Shown: positions 24,686 to 37,204 of the stretch, in pieces
Layout of the letters: every line of letters begins with the position of its first letter
How positions within the stretch are numbered: the first letter of the stretch is position 1
Source: Adineta ricciae
Taxonomy: Eukaryota > Rotifera > Eurotatoria > Adinetida > Adinetidae
Length of the DNA: 64,000 nucleotides
NCBI GenBank assembly: GCA_905250025.1
Contig: CAJNOJ010000125.1
Span: 1 to 64,000, forward strand
Direction of reading: 5' to 3'
Notes under the pieces: generated by a model
Told to the model about the DNA's origin: nothing
Database searches by the model: none
What the model saw: the letters and a program-made list of their open reading frames with translations, nothing else
Position numbers and translations under genes: made by a program

Positions 24686-26694
24686 ATAAAGCATCATTAA
24701 TCAGTCTTTATTGATATTAGTATATTTTCCAGTCATTCATTATTTAGATATGAAAACGATCATATCTGATTTAATTTTCGGTAAATGAAATCAAAAGTTA
24801 CCTTCGCCAGATAGTCATTCATTCATTCATTTTAGTACATGTGATAGATACTTTCTCCTATGGCTTTCGATGATGATGATGATATTTAGATAAAAAAATG
24901 GTATGTCATCATCACTATATTGCGTCTTGTTTTCCTTCTATCCGGTTGTTGATGTTTAACTACTACTTTTGTTTATTGTTGAATTAACAATTATCTTTTT
25001 TTTGTATCTTCTTCAAACATGTGTATTTTAGCGTTACTAGAATGTTTTCTTTTTCTTCTTTTTGTGTTCACGTTTTACTTTGTTTTCTTTTCATGTTATA
25101 TTTTGTTATTATCAACGTCTTCATCGATTGGGTTTTTTTCTCTTACAATCTTTCTCTGTCTCGCGAGTAGAAACAAATGAAAACGCTGATGAAAAAAGGA
25201 ACTCGTGCTACGTTTAACGTCAATTTGTATTGTATTTATCTTATTTTACAAGGATTGATTTCATGTGAGAAAGGATTATTTAGACTGATTATATTTCAAC
25301 TGTCTTTTGTTTTCTGATGAATATTTTTCATACGGTGATTCTTCAATGAGAATCATTTGATTTTATTTTAGAGATTAATTTAAATTTTTATCTCTATCCC
25401 CCCTCGTAAATAAAAAGAAATTTCTTCCCATGACTGTAGTACAGATATACTCTCTCTCCCCCGTATTTATATAAATAAGAAAGATTGACGGGAATTCAAG
25501 CTGTATTCACATGTATAATGAAATAGTGACAGACTGATTATTCGTGATACGATTACAACTAATCGAGGTTTTAGATCATAATACTTTTAGGATGAAGGGA
25601 AAAAATCCATGAGAATCTCGTGATGAAAGTTCTTTATGTCAGTAACCACATTCAATTTCTAGTACTTCTTGCTTAGTGTTCTTTATCTTCGTCAGCATTA
25701 TTTCTGATCACAATGCAAATATGAGTTGAACAAGGAATCAAGCAGTACTATAAACTAATATCCTCTCATCATATTCGAAACTGTTTTCCTTTGGACTTTT
25801 ATTGTGAAGAGAGCAAAATATTACTCTGATGAGAAAATCTCCTTATGTGTATGCATACCATTTTTTTCTTCGTAGAATTGCGAATTTGTTGGCATTCTTT
25901 AAGAAGACGACAGACAAAATAGTTGTACGAAATTCAGAAGAGTTGATTGACTGTAAATGAATGAACACATTGGAAATAAGTAGGTCGTACTCGTATTTAT
26001 TCATTTATGAATGAATAACTATATCGAGAACCTTAGTAAGAATCAGTGTTTATAAAAAAATATCAGTTATAATCAATCGATGAATACGATTCTTAGTAAA
26101 AGAAATGCTTGAAAAAAGTTTAAGAGTATCCACAGATGAGCTTTCGATTAAAGTTAGTTGTGGTAGTTTGCAGTAAAATGTGAATTGATCTGTATATGAA
26201 ATACTAACAAAAAGCGTGTGTCGACGACGAAATGGATCAATGTCTTCTTCACTATCAACATCAAAGTGGTATTTTCGCATCACGTAATTCTATTTCAATC
26301 AAATTCTGCCATCGAATCATCATGACTTGTTCACTGTAGTGTTTGTTTTCTCTCGTTTTATGCTTGTAACTATCCTGCGTATATATGTGTGTAAACTAGT
26401 TGGTTATTTCAGTGTTCACCCATAATTTACCTTTTCTGTTTTGTATAGGTCATTAACATATTCAAAATTAGTGGCGGACGATGACAAATAGGTAGGTCTG
26501 ACAGTTTATCAGAGAATGTATTTATAAAATATCAAACGCAATGCGGAATAACATGCTTCTGTGGAGGTATATTTAATTTTCGACGTAGTAAGTAACGTTG
26601 TTTATGTGAAAATTCGAGTGACCTCATGAAATATCCGTAGTTAATATTGATCATCATCTCTTTATTTTCGATTGATGACTTTCAGATATAAATC
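24686..26694. other. Intergenic region upstream of ECHDC3
   Basis: About 2 kb, very T- and A-rich at its left end (probably 3' UTR of the zinc-finger gene). A minus-strand 77-codon frame at 26050-26283 begins with plausible coding sequence (MMRKYHFDVDSEEDIDPF). It has no partner exon or motif, so I do not call it a gene. Confidence 0.5.
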
Positions 26695-27667
26695 ATGCTT
26701 TCAATTCATAGCATTCTTCGTTCGAACATATGTAAAAGTCTTTCATCTCGTTATGCTTCGTCGTCAGTAACAACAAGCCTGATCAAGATTTCGAAAACTG
26801 ACAATGACCAGATCTGTCGTATCACATTGAACAATACTCGACAGCGCAATATTCTTTCTCTTGCAATGATAAATGATCTGATCAAAGCCTTGGAAGACAA
26901 TGAGAAACAATCACGTGTTATTATTCTGACGGCAGGTGATCAGAAAGTGTTCAGTTCAGGTCATAGTCTAAAGGAGCTATCCGAATTGAGTAAAACAAAA
27001 GCCTGCATTGCAGTTTTCGATCGATGCACCGAACTCATGCTAAAGTAGACTGAATACTTTTCTTAAACATGCTATATTCTCGTTATTCGAAGAATTGGCC
27101 AGCTATCCATTCCTGTTATTGCTGAAGTCTTTGGTCTGGCAGCGGCTGCTGGCTGTCAGATGGTAGCCAGTTGCGATATCGTGGTAGCTGGTGAGAACGC
27201 TTCATTCTCAGTTCCCGGTGTCAAACATGGGTATGGTCAAAAGATTTCTTTCTGTTTTACTTCGAACTTAATTTCTATTTAGATTATTTTGCATTACTCC
27301 AGCTGTGGCTGTTCGTCGCTCAATTACAAATCCGAAACTATCTTCGTTAATGCTATTCACCGGCGAACCTATATCAGCAAAGGAAGCTTATAACCACGGT
27401 CTTGTCAGTCGTGTCGTTAGTGAAAATGACCTTGAACGTGAGACAAATAAGATCGCTATGCAAATCTGTGCAAATAGTCGAGCAGTAGTTGCCATCGGAA
27501 AGAAATACTTACAAATGAAAGATGCCAAAGACGATCTACCTCACGAATATCAGGTAGCAACACGAGGCATGATTGAAAATCTTGAATTGAAAGACACTCA
27601 ACATGGACTTGACTCATTTATAAAGAAAACTCGGCCAACGTGGACACATCAAGATGATAAGATGTAG
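26695..27667 (+). CDS. ECHDC3: Enoyl-CoA hydratase domain-containing protein 3, mitochondrial
   Basis: Crotonase-fold protein. Exons 26695-27044, 27093-27230, 27283-27667; 290 residues, close to vertebrate ECHDC3. The N-terminus is Ser/Arg-rich without acids (LRSNICKSLSSRYASSS), a likely mitochondrial targeting peptide. Family signatures are the oxyanion-hole region VFSSGHSLKEL, then GLAAAAGCQMVASCDI, then FTGEPISAKEAYNHGLVSRVV. These match ECHDC3 more closely than classical enoyl-CoA hydratase. The two catalytic Glu of ECHS1 are not obvious: the second region reads AAAAGCQMV. Actual hydratase activity is therefore uncertain, as for the vertebrate protein. The start is supported by the targeting peptide. 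An AG lies 9 nt upstream. Confidence 0.92.
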
Positions 27668-28046
27668 AACTATCGTATAGAACTTAAAAACTCACCGTCG
27701 TTTCAAAAATTTTTATCTAACCATTCTCTTTCATTTGGGACAATATGGAATAATAACATTTCGTACAACAATCTTTTTTTCAAAATGTAGATTTAGATTA
27801 TAATAACAGAACATTGTAAAACGAAAACTAAATTTTACTGTTTTATTTGCTTTTTCTCGTTTTATTTATATTTACACGGAAATGTTAGGTCGAGGAAAAG
27901 TTCATGCGCCGTGTTATTGAGGGTGTGTTGGTGAGGGTCACGGCACACGCACTTTTTCCTCAGCTTAGTAAAAAAATACATTCCAAAAGTCCTTTTCAAA
28001 CACTATGAGTTCCGTGTACTCAATAAAATATTGAACAATCGAAACT
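27668..28046. other. Convergent 3' intergenic region
   Basis: About 380 bp between ECHDC3 (+) and the ART-like/TPR gene (-), which face each other. It holds both 3' UTRs. Part of it (27880-27965) is noticeably more GC-rich than its surroundings, with several GTGT/GGGTGTG-type strings. No gene was seen. Confidence 0.45.
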
Positions 28047-30314
28047 TCATGTCGATTCATTGGGTAAATCCTGAATTATTTGTTCGAGTTCTTGAATAGT
28101 AGCATCGTCTTGTGGCAATACTTGACGATAGATTTGCAGTGCCTGTTCAAACATATCGCGAGCTTGGCTTATACAATCCATGTACTGATAAACCGTGCCA
28201 ATGCATTTGTACGCTGATGCAATCGATGAATGAACTGGCTGAAAAATTGTCGATTTAATCTCGAGTGACGTTTTAAAGTGTCCTAATGCCAAATGATACT
28301 GCTGTAAACTGGTACGGACAACGCCAAGATTGTGACAACACAACGCATAATGGTGACTATTCGTATCATTGCTTTTGATGAGGATCATCTCTACTTGAGA
28401 ATAATAGTAGAATGCGTCGGTAGATCGTTCTGATTGTAGATGAATATTGGCCATATTCGTATAGCAATCAATTAGAGCTCTGTCCAAATCACCCTTTAAT
28501 GTCTTCCAGATTTGTGCAGCTTTTTGGTAGTGATCTAATGCTTGATCACAATCATTCATTTCACAATAAACCGAGCCCAAATCGTTGTGAAGTGCGGCCA
28601 AATCGAGATCATCGACTGTCGACGACCTTGTCTTCAAATCGAATACTTTTTTATAATTAGCAAGACTTGAATCGTATTCGCCTCTCATAAATTCGAGACG
28701 ACCCAACACACGACAACACTTCATATGATCCATACTGTCTATTTGTAATTTGTCATGATAATCTCGAATGAGCTTTTCGCCACTGTTAGATAGATTTGTG
28801 TCACCTAAAGCGTAGCCGAGAGCAATCTGAAATTGACCAAATCTAACAGCATCTGTTCCACCATTACTATCGATATGTTCTTGTTTTATTTGATTGATCT
28901 GCTTTGCTATTTGATTGTCATCATCAGTGCCACATAGTTGCGCCTTGATATTGATAATACCATCTTTTTCATCGTCAATATTGATGATTCGAAGAAGTGA
29001 TCCCAGCATGACCAAGACTTGATCTGGATCGTTAATTGTGCTAACAAAATCCAGCTTTGCAAATGGTTTAACGTTTGCCGTTTGTGGATCAGCTTCGATC
29101 TCGAATAGTAATCGTTTGTATTCATTATTTGAAGCGTCATAAGATACATATGAAATCGCTTTTTCCCGATCAGTATTCGTCCATAGAAAATATTTCATGG
29201 CGATAACTCGACCATTTAAAGCTTGCAATCGTTGAAAATCTTCATTGAACACCAGTTCACACAGGTATAATTGAGTCACTGTTGTACATTTGTGTTGTTC
29301 GAGTTGTTTTCCAATATCGCCAATGAGTACTCGACTTGAATAAATAGCGTCAACATATCCTCCTTTGCATATATTATCCAGGTATGGGCAAGTGGACAAA
29401 TCTGAATACAAATACATTATGGCCTTGTCAGGTGAATAATTTGTGCGGAATTCTTCAATTACAGCAGATAACTGTTCATTTCCTGACGATACGCCTTGCC
29501 AGCATGAAAGGTAGTCGCCGATTTCTTCTGGCTGAAATGTCATTCGAATGATCAAATCGATATGAGCTACGATAATGTAGTATGTAGTATCCGCTTCATA
29601 TAAAAACGAACTTGAATTTTGTTCTGGAGCTGGTGACGCAGTTGTCTCTGTTTCACTTACTGTACTTATAGGCTCCTCAGTTTGTGCTACTGGAACTAGA
29701 GCTGTTTCATCTTTTGATAGAACAGATTCTTGTGGATTTATCAACGATGTAGCAGTTGTAGGCTGTGCCGTCTCTGGAGGTATGCCTGTTGCTGAATCTG
29801 TTCCTACTGAAGGTTGTGCTGCTATTGCTCTGTCATTTGATGGATAATCATTATTGCCCGAACTTGAACTTAATGATAGACTTCTAAGAAGCTCATTGTA
29901 CTCTGTGAAAACACCTTTTACCTAAAAACAAGAAAACCAAACTATTAGATGAATTCATCTATTTTCTGTTGAAAGAAAGCTTTAACTATGAAAGATTACC
30001 TTAGTAAACGTTCTCGCCCATTGCTCATGAGCGTGTTTGTTGTAGCAATATACATGTATACTTATGATTTGAGGCAAAGTGTGGATTTTAGGTACCATTT
30101 CACTACCATGAGTACCGCTAATAATTAATTCGATAGGATCATGCGACGATTGAGCTTTTAAATACGCTTCACAATCAGTTGCACTAGTACAGAACCGATA
30201 CTTTCCATTAATCTTTTCCACTTCCCCTCGAATGATCGTACTTTCAAGAGGTTCGCTCTGATTTCCATTAAACCAGACGTAGGTTTTTTGCGAAGAATTA
30301 GTATTACCGCTCAT
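28047..30314 (-). CDS. ART-like domain and TPR protein of the bdelloid-expanded type
   Basis: Two exons, 30314-30000 and 29921-28047; 729 residues. Residues about 1-120 form an N-terminal domain (ISGTHGSEMVPKIHTLPQII, then KGVFTEYNELL) that I recognise from large rotifer TPR families. A Ser/Thr/Pro-rich linker follows. The central region (about 220-440) resembles the ADP-ribosyltransferase-like fold of those families, ending in LFEIEADPQTANVKPFAKL and QVLVMLGSLLRI. At the three places where active members carry the R, S-T-S and E-x-E motifs, this protein has other residues, so it is probably not an active transferase. The last 300 residues are TPRs of the Nephrocystin/kinesin-light-chain type (ALHNDLGSVYCEMNDCDQAL, CHNLGVVRTSLQQYHLAL). 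It likely acts as a cytosolic scaffold. No signal peptide is present. Confidence 0.8.
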
Positions 30315-30792
30315 ATTGGATCATTGAAATATGGATATAAAGGAGTCGACTATTTTGAAGTTGCTTTTAAATTACTGCTCTATGTTGGAAAAAAACAACT
30401 TCAATGAATGAATCATAACCTTCGTAAAAAGTATGTTTACTGCAAGCGCTGTTTTTTTTTCTTTCCTTTTCAAAGCAAACATACGGTGATATCAGTTGTT
30501 TTGTTTAACAAAGCCACGTGGTCGCAAAATTACTGACTTGCGTCTTGATAAAAAGAAACAATCGGCTAACGCAGAGAATTCGAAACGCTTCCTGCGGATA
30601 AATTCGCTGTTGCCGACGGAGAGAAAGAACGTAAAAAACATATGTGACGTATAATCGTGAAAACAACGAATTTCTTCTGCTTTCATAGACGGTTTTTCCA
30701 ACTTATACTATATTAATAGATCGGTGATAAAATGAGAAAAATTCGTGAACATTTATATCGAAAACGATGAAGTCGATAACTATCATCGAATA
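30315..30792. other. Intergenic region
   Basis: About 480 bp separating two genes on the same strand; it would hold the promoter of the ART-like/TPR gene. A minus-strand open frame at 30492-30701 shows no motif. Confidence 0.45.
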
Positions 30793-31665
30793 TTATGCAT
30801 AATTTTGTACAACAGTTCGTATAAGAGCAGACAAGTCAAAATCAATCGAGTTTGATACAGCTAACCGATTATATATTTGATTATATATATCTACCCGTGC
30901 TGCTCGATGCAATGAACGTGAAAGTCTAGCAGATTCGAATACATGAGCCTCTCCATTTTCGAATTCGAATGCTACCATACAGCATGAACTTGTTGGTTTT
31001 CTATATAGAAAGATTATATCATTATAAAAGTATCTTAACTGAACAAACTCAGTTGTTTCCGTTAGTTTCAAAGATTCTTTAATCGGCTTCGATGAAACTA
31101 ATACTGCATCTGTTGCCGATTCTCTACTTGCTATCGGTGTATCAGCTGATCGCTTATCGTCGAGCCTGAACAGAATATTTTCGTTGAAATCGTGATTTTC
31201 CACGAAAACACAGGCGCGTGCTTTAATGAACATTTTGTTTTCAGTCCTTGGCAAATTGTAAAAATAAGTGTCACTAGCCATCTTAGCTGCATGTTTATGA
31301 ATCGATATCTGTAAATTTTCGCAAGATGAATGACTACTGTTGTTAATATCTATTTCATTGATATTTAGTGGATGTTGTGATCGTTTCGAACCGATTATTT
31401 TTGGAAATTCTAATAAGATTTAACAAATGAGAAAATCTAATGGTCATCACAACTGTCCATGCTTACTACTCATCCAGTTTGTTCGATTATAATATGAGAG
31501 TAAATGATCATATTTCAGAGTGACTGTTTTTGGCAAAGGATAGTAATTACTTGACGATTGTGCTAATACATCAATACTGTCATTTGATTTCGATTTCGTC
31601 GCTAAATCCACTACCCGCGTTGAACTGACATCAGAATCGACCAAGTCTTCTTTATGAGTAGTCAT
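30793..31665 (-). CDS. Two-exon protein of unknown function (271 aa)
   Basis: Exons 31665-31467 and 31409-30793 are joined by a 57-bp intron with a strong GTAAGC donor. The spliced frame is a whole number of codons. The first half is Ser/Asp-rich and polar. The second half looks folded, with alternating strands and helices (FVQLRYFYNDIIFLYRKP, MVAFEFENGEAHVFESARLS, RAARVDIYNQIYNRLA). No known domain, signal peptide or membrane span was recognised. An acceptor-like TTTAG sits directly before the ATG. The gene lies between the ART-like/TPR gene and a second orphan on the same strand. It may be lineage-specific. Confidence 0.68.
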
Positions 31666-32211
31666 CTAAAGTTTTTACATTTTCACTGCAGAAACACAAA
31701 GCTCATGATCGTGAATATGAAAGAAATATTTCGTCTGTCGAACACATACTAATGTCATTTCCTTTAACTATCTGATAGGCAACTAATTTTCCTAAAGATT
31801 GCATTAATCAAATGATTTGCTCATCGTCATCGGGTAGGTAACTATCAAAGATTAATTTTCTTGTTCCGTGTTTTACGAATATTTATTCGCATAAATAGCC
31901 CGTTTATATGCGTTTTCCATAGGACTCTGATTTCGAGCTTATGAACGTGTGTAGAAATAACTGATTAACACGAGAGCAACAAAGGTATGTTACAGGCGAT
32001 CGCTATCATCACTAATTGGCTCCCAAGAACATACTATTATATTGTCGTATTTCATTATGCTAGGCGAGGGCTATCATATGAACATCTTATGTAAAATAGG
32101 AACAACTCAATAAAAATGAAATTAGAATCGGACTGATTGAATCTGGTTATTTTTTTGAAAAATGACCCACAACTCACACGCTAAAATACATTTACGAGGG
32201 TTCCTGATGGC
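31666..32211. other. Intergenic region between two orphan genes
   Basis: About 550 bp of AT-rich DNA with no recognisable exon. The two flanking genes could in principle be one longer gene, but no exon in phase was found here to connect them. Confidence 0.4.
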
Positions 32212-32772
32212 CTACGGTACCTTCTTTGAGCGTAGATCATTTTGGCTCATATACATATTGAGTTGTCGAACAAGACAGATAGCGGCCTTTGTTTGGCTAT
32301 AATTTATATAGCCAATATGGTGTTCAACATAATGTATACTTTTTCCTCGGCTCGTGTCAATGATACTCCGCCTCTTTTGCATCGAATTATTGCTAACAGA
32401 TTTTGTTTCATTCATTTGTAATGTTGGTATTATTGTTACTGTTGCTTCATCGTAAGCAGCGTTTGATAAATTATATGATGAAGAATGATCATTTTTTTCT
32501 AAATGATTTTGATTACATCTTTTTGTCTTTGCCGTATTTGTTTTCTCAAATGATGGAAAACATCGTAAGTTTCGCTTTTCCTTGGCAAGAAATTGTGCGA
32601 ATGACATTTCATCGTTAAAAGAATACGCTAATATGCGAACAATATCAGAATATGCCAATGTAGCGGAAAACTTTTCTTCCTTTAATGAAGAATCTTGCAA
32701 ACACAATTGTATTTGTTTAGATATGAATGCTTGGGATTGAACTCTGTTCTCGAATAGAATATCAATACACAT
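32212..32772 (-). CDS. Single-exon protein of unknown function (186 aa)
   Basis: An uninterrupted 186-codon frame. The protein starts with a helical-looking region (RVQSQAFISKQIQLCLQDS, SDIVRILAYSFNDEMSFAQF). It has a polar, Asn/Ser-rich middle and ends with another ordered stretch (SIHYVEHHIGYINYSQTKAAICLVRQL). No domain was recognised. The style resembles the neighbour at 30793-31665, though no sequence repeat between them was seen. Upstream exons may be missing, as no clear promoter or acceptor marks the start. Confidence 0.5.
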   Translation of the reverse strand: MCIDILFENRVQSQAFISKQIQLCLQDSSLKEEKFSATLAYSDIVRILAYSFNDEMSFAQFLAKEKRNLRCFPSFEKTNTAKTKRCNQNHLEKNDHSSSYNLSNAAYDEATVTIIPTLQMNETKSVSNNSMQKRRSIIDTSRGKSIHYVEHHIGYINYSQTKAAICLVRQLNMYMSQNDLRSKKVP

Positions 32773-35700
32773 CGATCATTATTAGTTTAAACAGAATATT
32801 TTCCTAGGAGTCAGGAATCGATAGTTAACATAAACAATTTAGTGTAACTTGAGAAATAGCGAGAATCTATTTCACGAAAGAATATCAGAATAAATGGCGC
32901 TATCAGTGTCTCTATTGGATTTTTACTCTATCATTCTTTCTCCATATAAGCAATGTCAATCAGATTACGCATTGCAATGGAAGTATATATCTTATTCGTT
33001 GATTGAAATAGACACTGATGAAAAACCTTTCACATATGTGTACAGATAAAAATCATCGTGTGATACTCGACTATGTCGATACACGGCAAAATATAATTTT
33101 CTTTCGGTGATTCTATTGGTTAAAGATAACTAATATTATTTGACTAAAGACGCTTGTAAACAAACGTAGAATATGCAAGGAAATACATTTTTCATGCGTC
33201 AATACATTCAACATTGCTTAATTACAATTGAAAAATAAATACAACTTTTTTCGTTCTGCGTCTTTCTTTTTCTATACGAGTGTTATGAGTATTATTTCTC
33301 CTTGAATTTAATAGAATGCATTCAACTGAAACCTCCTAAGCATGCAGGGATGTACAGATACGCCAATCCGGTGAAACCACAACTACCAAGTCGAAATATA
33401 TTTTGTTTTTCTTTTCGTTATGACGCCAGTAATCGCATACGAAATATATTTTCAGTGCACTGAAGCGTAAGGTAATTTGTATTCATCTCTTTGACTGTCA
33501 CCCTATGAAATGCAAACTCGGTAAGAATAAAATTTAATAAACGCTTAAAAGAAAGTTGTTTGCTTGAATAGAAAAGTTGAATACTTATGGTAAATTGATT
33601 TACTAAAGACATGATAGAGACGGTAGTTTAAGTAGATGTGTTCCTACAATGATAGACAGTGCTTATAATAGTCTGATGCTCAAAAATTCTATCCTCTCGA
33701 TATTTTCATGACAGTAGCCGCGCCGACGCAAATAAGAACGTTTTCAGTAATGAGTAATTCTACAACGAGGATTTTCATCTTGTAAGTAGACTGGGAAAAT
33801 TTTTTAGTGATCTTAACCGTACCAAAATGCCTAAAACAATTTTCTTAAACAATTTTCTATCAAACAAAAAGATGCAAAAGGTATAATGAGTGTCTCGAGT
33901 TTTTTTCAATTCTCCAGTAAGCAAATCCATGCTTCTATCGTATTTCGACTTTCGAATGACTGGAAAACTTGTGAAATACTATCAAGATTTATCTGTAAAA
34001 ACAATTTATCCTATATTGATGCTCGCTCAATTTGAAAATGATAGAAAATCCATACGGTAGACCGGATCGTACCGCGGCCAATTCTAGTAATGGATTTTTC
34101 TTAACAGAAGCACAATAAAATAGCGTCGAGATAGTTCTCATACATAAACCGTGTTCAGTCCAAAAAAAGACATATCGACTGCTGTTTTCGAATATTTTTC
34201 ACATTTCAATACAAATCTAGCTGTATTCCGTAGCGTGTCTCTTCTCGCTCGATCTCAGCGCCTAGTTCGTCACGCCCGAATGATTCTCTCAACCTGAAAT
34301 GGGGCTGAGAGACTTGCATTGAGTCAAACGAATTCGGTTGTCTTTAAGAACAACCTTTGGAGTGGATGAAATAGGATTTTTACTAAGTAATTTCCAAATT
34401 TCTTTTTCCATTGATTTTGGAGCGGTAAACGTTTTTCAAAAGCGTAATCAGCTATTCATTCGCCGAAAGGAAGCATGCCGAAAATGATCATGGAGAACGC
34501 AGCGACTTTTATTACGACTCTGCGAGTAAAAATAGAAAATGTCGGCAACTAATTGTTGAGATCAAAAGCCGGCAATCCGTAGCATGATGCAAAACACTTT
34601 GAAAGTCTATCTTCCTCATATCTCAGCACAATCTAGAATGAATCAGGTTTGAATCGAAATCAGTCTTTACCCCCCATACTAAGCCGAGTGTAGAGTAATA
34701 AATCTTCTCAGAGGGATTTTCGACCTCATCAACTCTTTGGGAGCGTTTTTGGCTCTACGCTCGTTTGTATTCTGTAACACGAAACTTTAATAGTAAACTT
34801 CCTTTCGGTACTATTTTCAGACCCACTATAGGCTCTAGTAAAAATTTAAAATTAAAAAGACTTTAGGTCTTTCTAAAAACCTTGTATGAGCATAGTGCCA
34901 AATTGACAATAATATCGACTATTACTCGTAAGAGTTTTTTTTGCTTTTCAAATCGTTCCCTGTAGGCAATGAAGGGTGTTTTCGATACTAATGGAATCGG
35001 AAATTCTCTTAGAACACATTGCAGGTACCTTTGTCTTGCAATTTCAATGAAGTATTCGCACATTTTGCCTAGAACGATATCCCAAATTTATTCACATCTA
35101 AAATTAATAATTGATCTTACTTCTTGCATGCACAATCTTGCAGTGAAGAAAAACAGATAATAACTGCATAAATGCCGAGAAAAAGCTGTCTGACGAACTG
35201 TACTATGGCCCACACCACGCTATAATCAGCTTTCAAATTTCCTCCGTAGAGAGTATATCCACTGTAGTAAACGTTTGTGCTTATTCTACAAAAATGTCTT
35301 TACGATCAGAATTTTCTATATAAAAATTCTATCCTGATATTGCTGACGATTTGCCATAAAAAAATAGTAATTGGCTTTTTAGTATTTTTCTGTACTGGTA
35401 CGTAAACGCCACTATTCATAAAAAAATATTATGAAAGTAGCAGTAAGAATGACACTTCAGAACTCTTTTCCTCTAAAACACTTACATAGTCAAATAAACA
35501 TCTGGCAATATAAGAATGGAAAATTCTTTCTTTAAAAGCGTATTGTAAAATTACTTGGAGCAGTATAGTCTATTTTAACTATTTATAATGATATTTCAGG
35601 GAATAACTTCATTAAATTATTGAAAATGCGGATTGCCCCATTATTGACGTTGTCGATTAACGAATGCTACTTCCTTAATCAGTAATTGGATATTTAGTAA

Positions 35701-36161
35701 AGTGCCTAAGTGGTCTCGCATATTTAGAAATTATTAGTACGCAAACTACGTACGTAACCAGCGTACTTTGGGAGCATAAGTCAGTGCATCTCGCTCTAGT
35801 ATATTAGTAATTCACACCGATCTTATACGCTTAGATGACTGTATTATGTACTATATAAGATTTTCTATAATCGAATCTATATCGTATTTAGTCAGAAATC
35901 TCACAAAGCTTTCTATTCTCTGAGCATGCCCTGATCATTTATAAAGAAAAACTACTTCGATGATGTTTTTACAATTATTTTTCTAATCTGTAACCTTTAC
36001 ACACGAGTATCTAAAATGATCCGAACTACAAGAATCTGATGTATGGCTATACTTTATACAGTTAAAGTGATAGAATTTTTAATTTTTGTTATCTACTCCA
36101 ATATCGTTGAGGTGTAAAGTTCCTAAATAGTAAGAGTTTGAGTCATGTCGGAAGTCGAGGC
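32773..36161. other. Gene-poor region
   Basis: About 3.4 kb with no convincing exon. Short open frames (33418-33612 minus, 34863-35063 minus, 34969-35160 plus) have no motif or good splice context. The base texture is more mixed than in other spacers, which may mean decayed transposon or pseudogene sequence, but no family could be named. Confidence 0.4.
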
Positions 36162-36204
36162 GGCGCCAGGATTTAGTTTTGGGGGCTCAGTCCCTCCTGG
36201 CGCC
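36162..36204. repeat. hAT-like terminal palindrome (short hairpin)
   Basis: The arms GGCGCCAGGA (36162-36171) and TCCTGGCGCC (36195-36204) are exact reverse complements around a 23-base loop. The string GGCGCCAGGATTTAGTTTTG resembles the terminal inverted repeats of many animal hAT DNA transposons. Two such ends this close suggest a small non-autonomous relic or the join left by a deleted element. No transposase was seen. Confidence 0.6.
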
Positions 36205-37204
36205 ATCACTAGTTGGAAGCAAACTGCTGTACATTGCTTGAAATGCGTTTAGTACGACATTGTTGGGTACTGAGTGCGTGTACGGGCAAAACCACGGTGC
36301 AAAATTCGCTATATAATTTACTATCTATACTACTCGTTTTTGTTAGGGAAACACTCTAGGTTAATTCAGTATCAGCAGTGTACCCAAAGTAAGACATACG
36401 CGGATGGTATCCACTGTCTGATAATTTCCGAAAAACAAACTTTGGATATCGATGTCACAGTGATCATTGAAGTGAGCATACTAAGAACTTATAAGTTTTC
36501 TTGTACAATGACTTGCTTCCTCATAATCATCACATACTGTGCCACCGAATCACTTGTTCTCAGCAAAAATGAATCAAATCCCTCCATGACTTTAATTTAC
36601 GATTATAGCAATGATGCGGTGACAGCCCCTCATCCCCACACAACCTCCGATGTTGCGAAAAAAGTAAATGTATTATAATATCCAAGTGGATTCACTACGA
36701 TAAGTAATTGTAAATGTCATATATATAACTATAATGACATATAACCGGGCGCTAGTTTGCTATACTTATGGAACAGTCACTGTTAGAGTAAAGTTTGTGT
36801 GCATGAAGCACGCCGTGAGTAAACAGGACGTTTTATGCATCGACCGAACTTTAAATACAAAAAAATTCTCAAGGTAAACAACGCAACGAACAGCAGTTTG
36901 TTTTGAAACAAAGAAAAAGTAAAAGTATACGCTTGGTAATGAGTCGTGAACAAAAGCTTTTAAGTTCTTGAAAATTTTCAATCGAGTTTAATATAAACGA
37001 AAAAATGTTTGTCCCACATACACCTAGTGAAAGAATTTGCATTTCTATTCATATAGTTTTTTTAGCGAGAAATATTTCTCGCTGCATTACGCTGCGTTGC
37101 TAATCATATGCATCAAATGATTGCATGCGGTTGCTTGAAAAATTTTGACGATCTATAGTAACGGTATGATGATTAAATGTACGAAGTTGTTTTTTTGAGA
37201 ATAC
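36205..37204. other. Gene-poor region between two transposon-like relics
   Basis: About 1 kb. A plus-strand open frame at 36274-36678 includes a hydrophobic MTCFLIIITYCATES segment followed by polar sequence and a GTAAAT donor. It could be a signal-peptide exon, but no following exon was found. Nothing else was seen. Confidence 0.35.

Noticed and set aside
26050-26283. 77-codon minus-strand frame starting MMRKYHFDVDSEED
   Set aside because: The beginning looks coding, but the rest does not and no downstream exon in phase was found.
36274-36678. Plus-strand frame with a hydrophobic segment and a GTAAAT donor
   Set aside because: It could be a signal-peptide exon, but no following exon was found in the next 3.5 kb.
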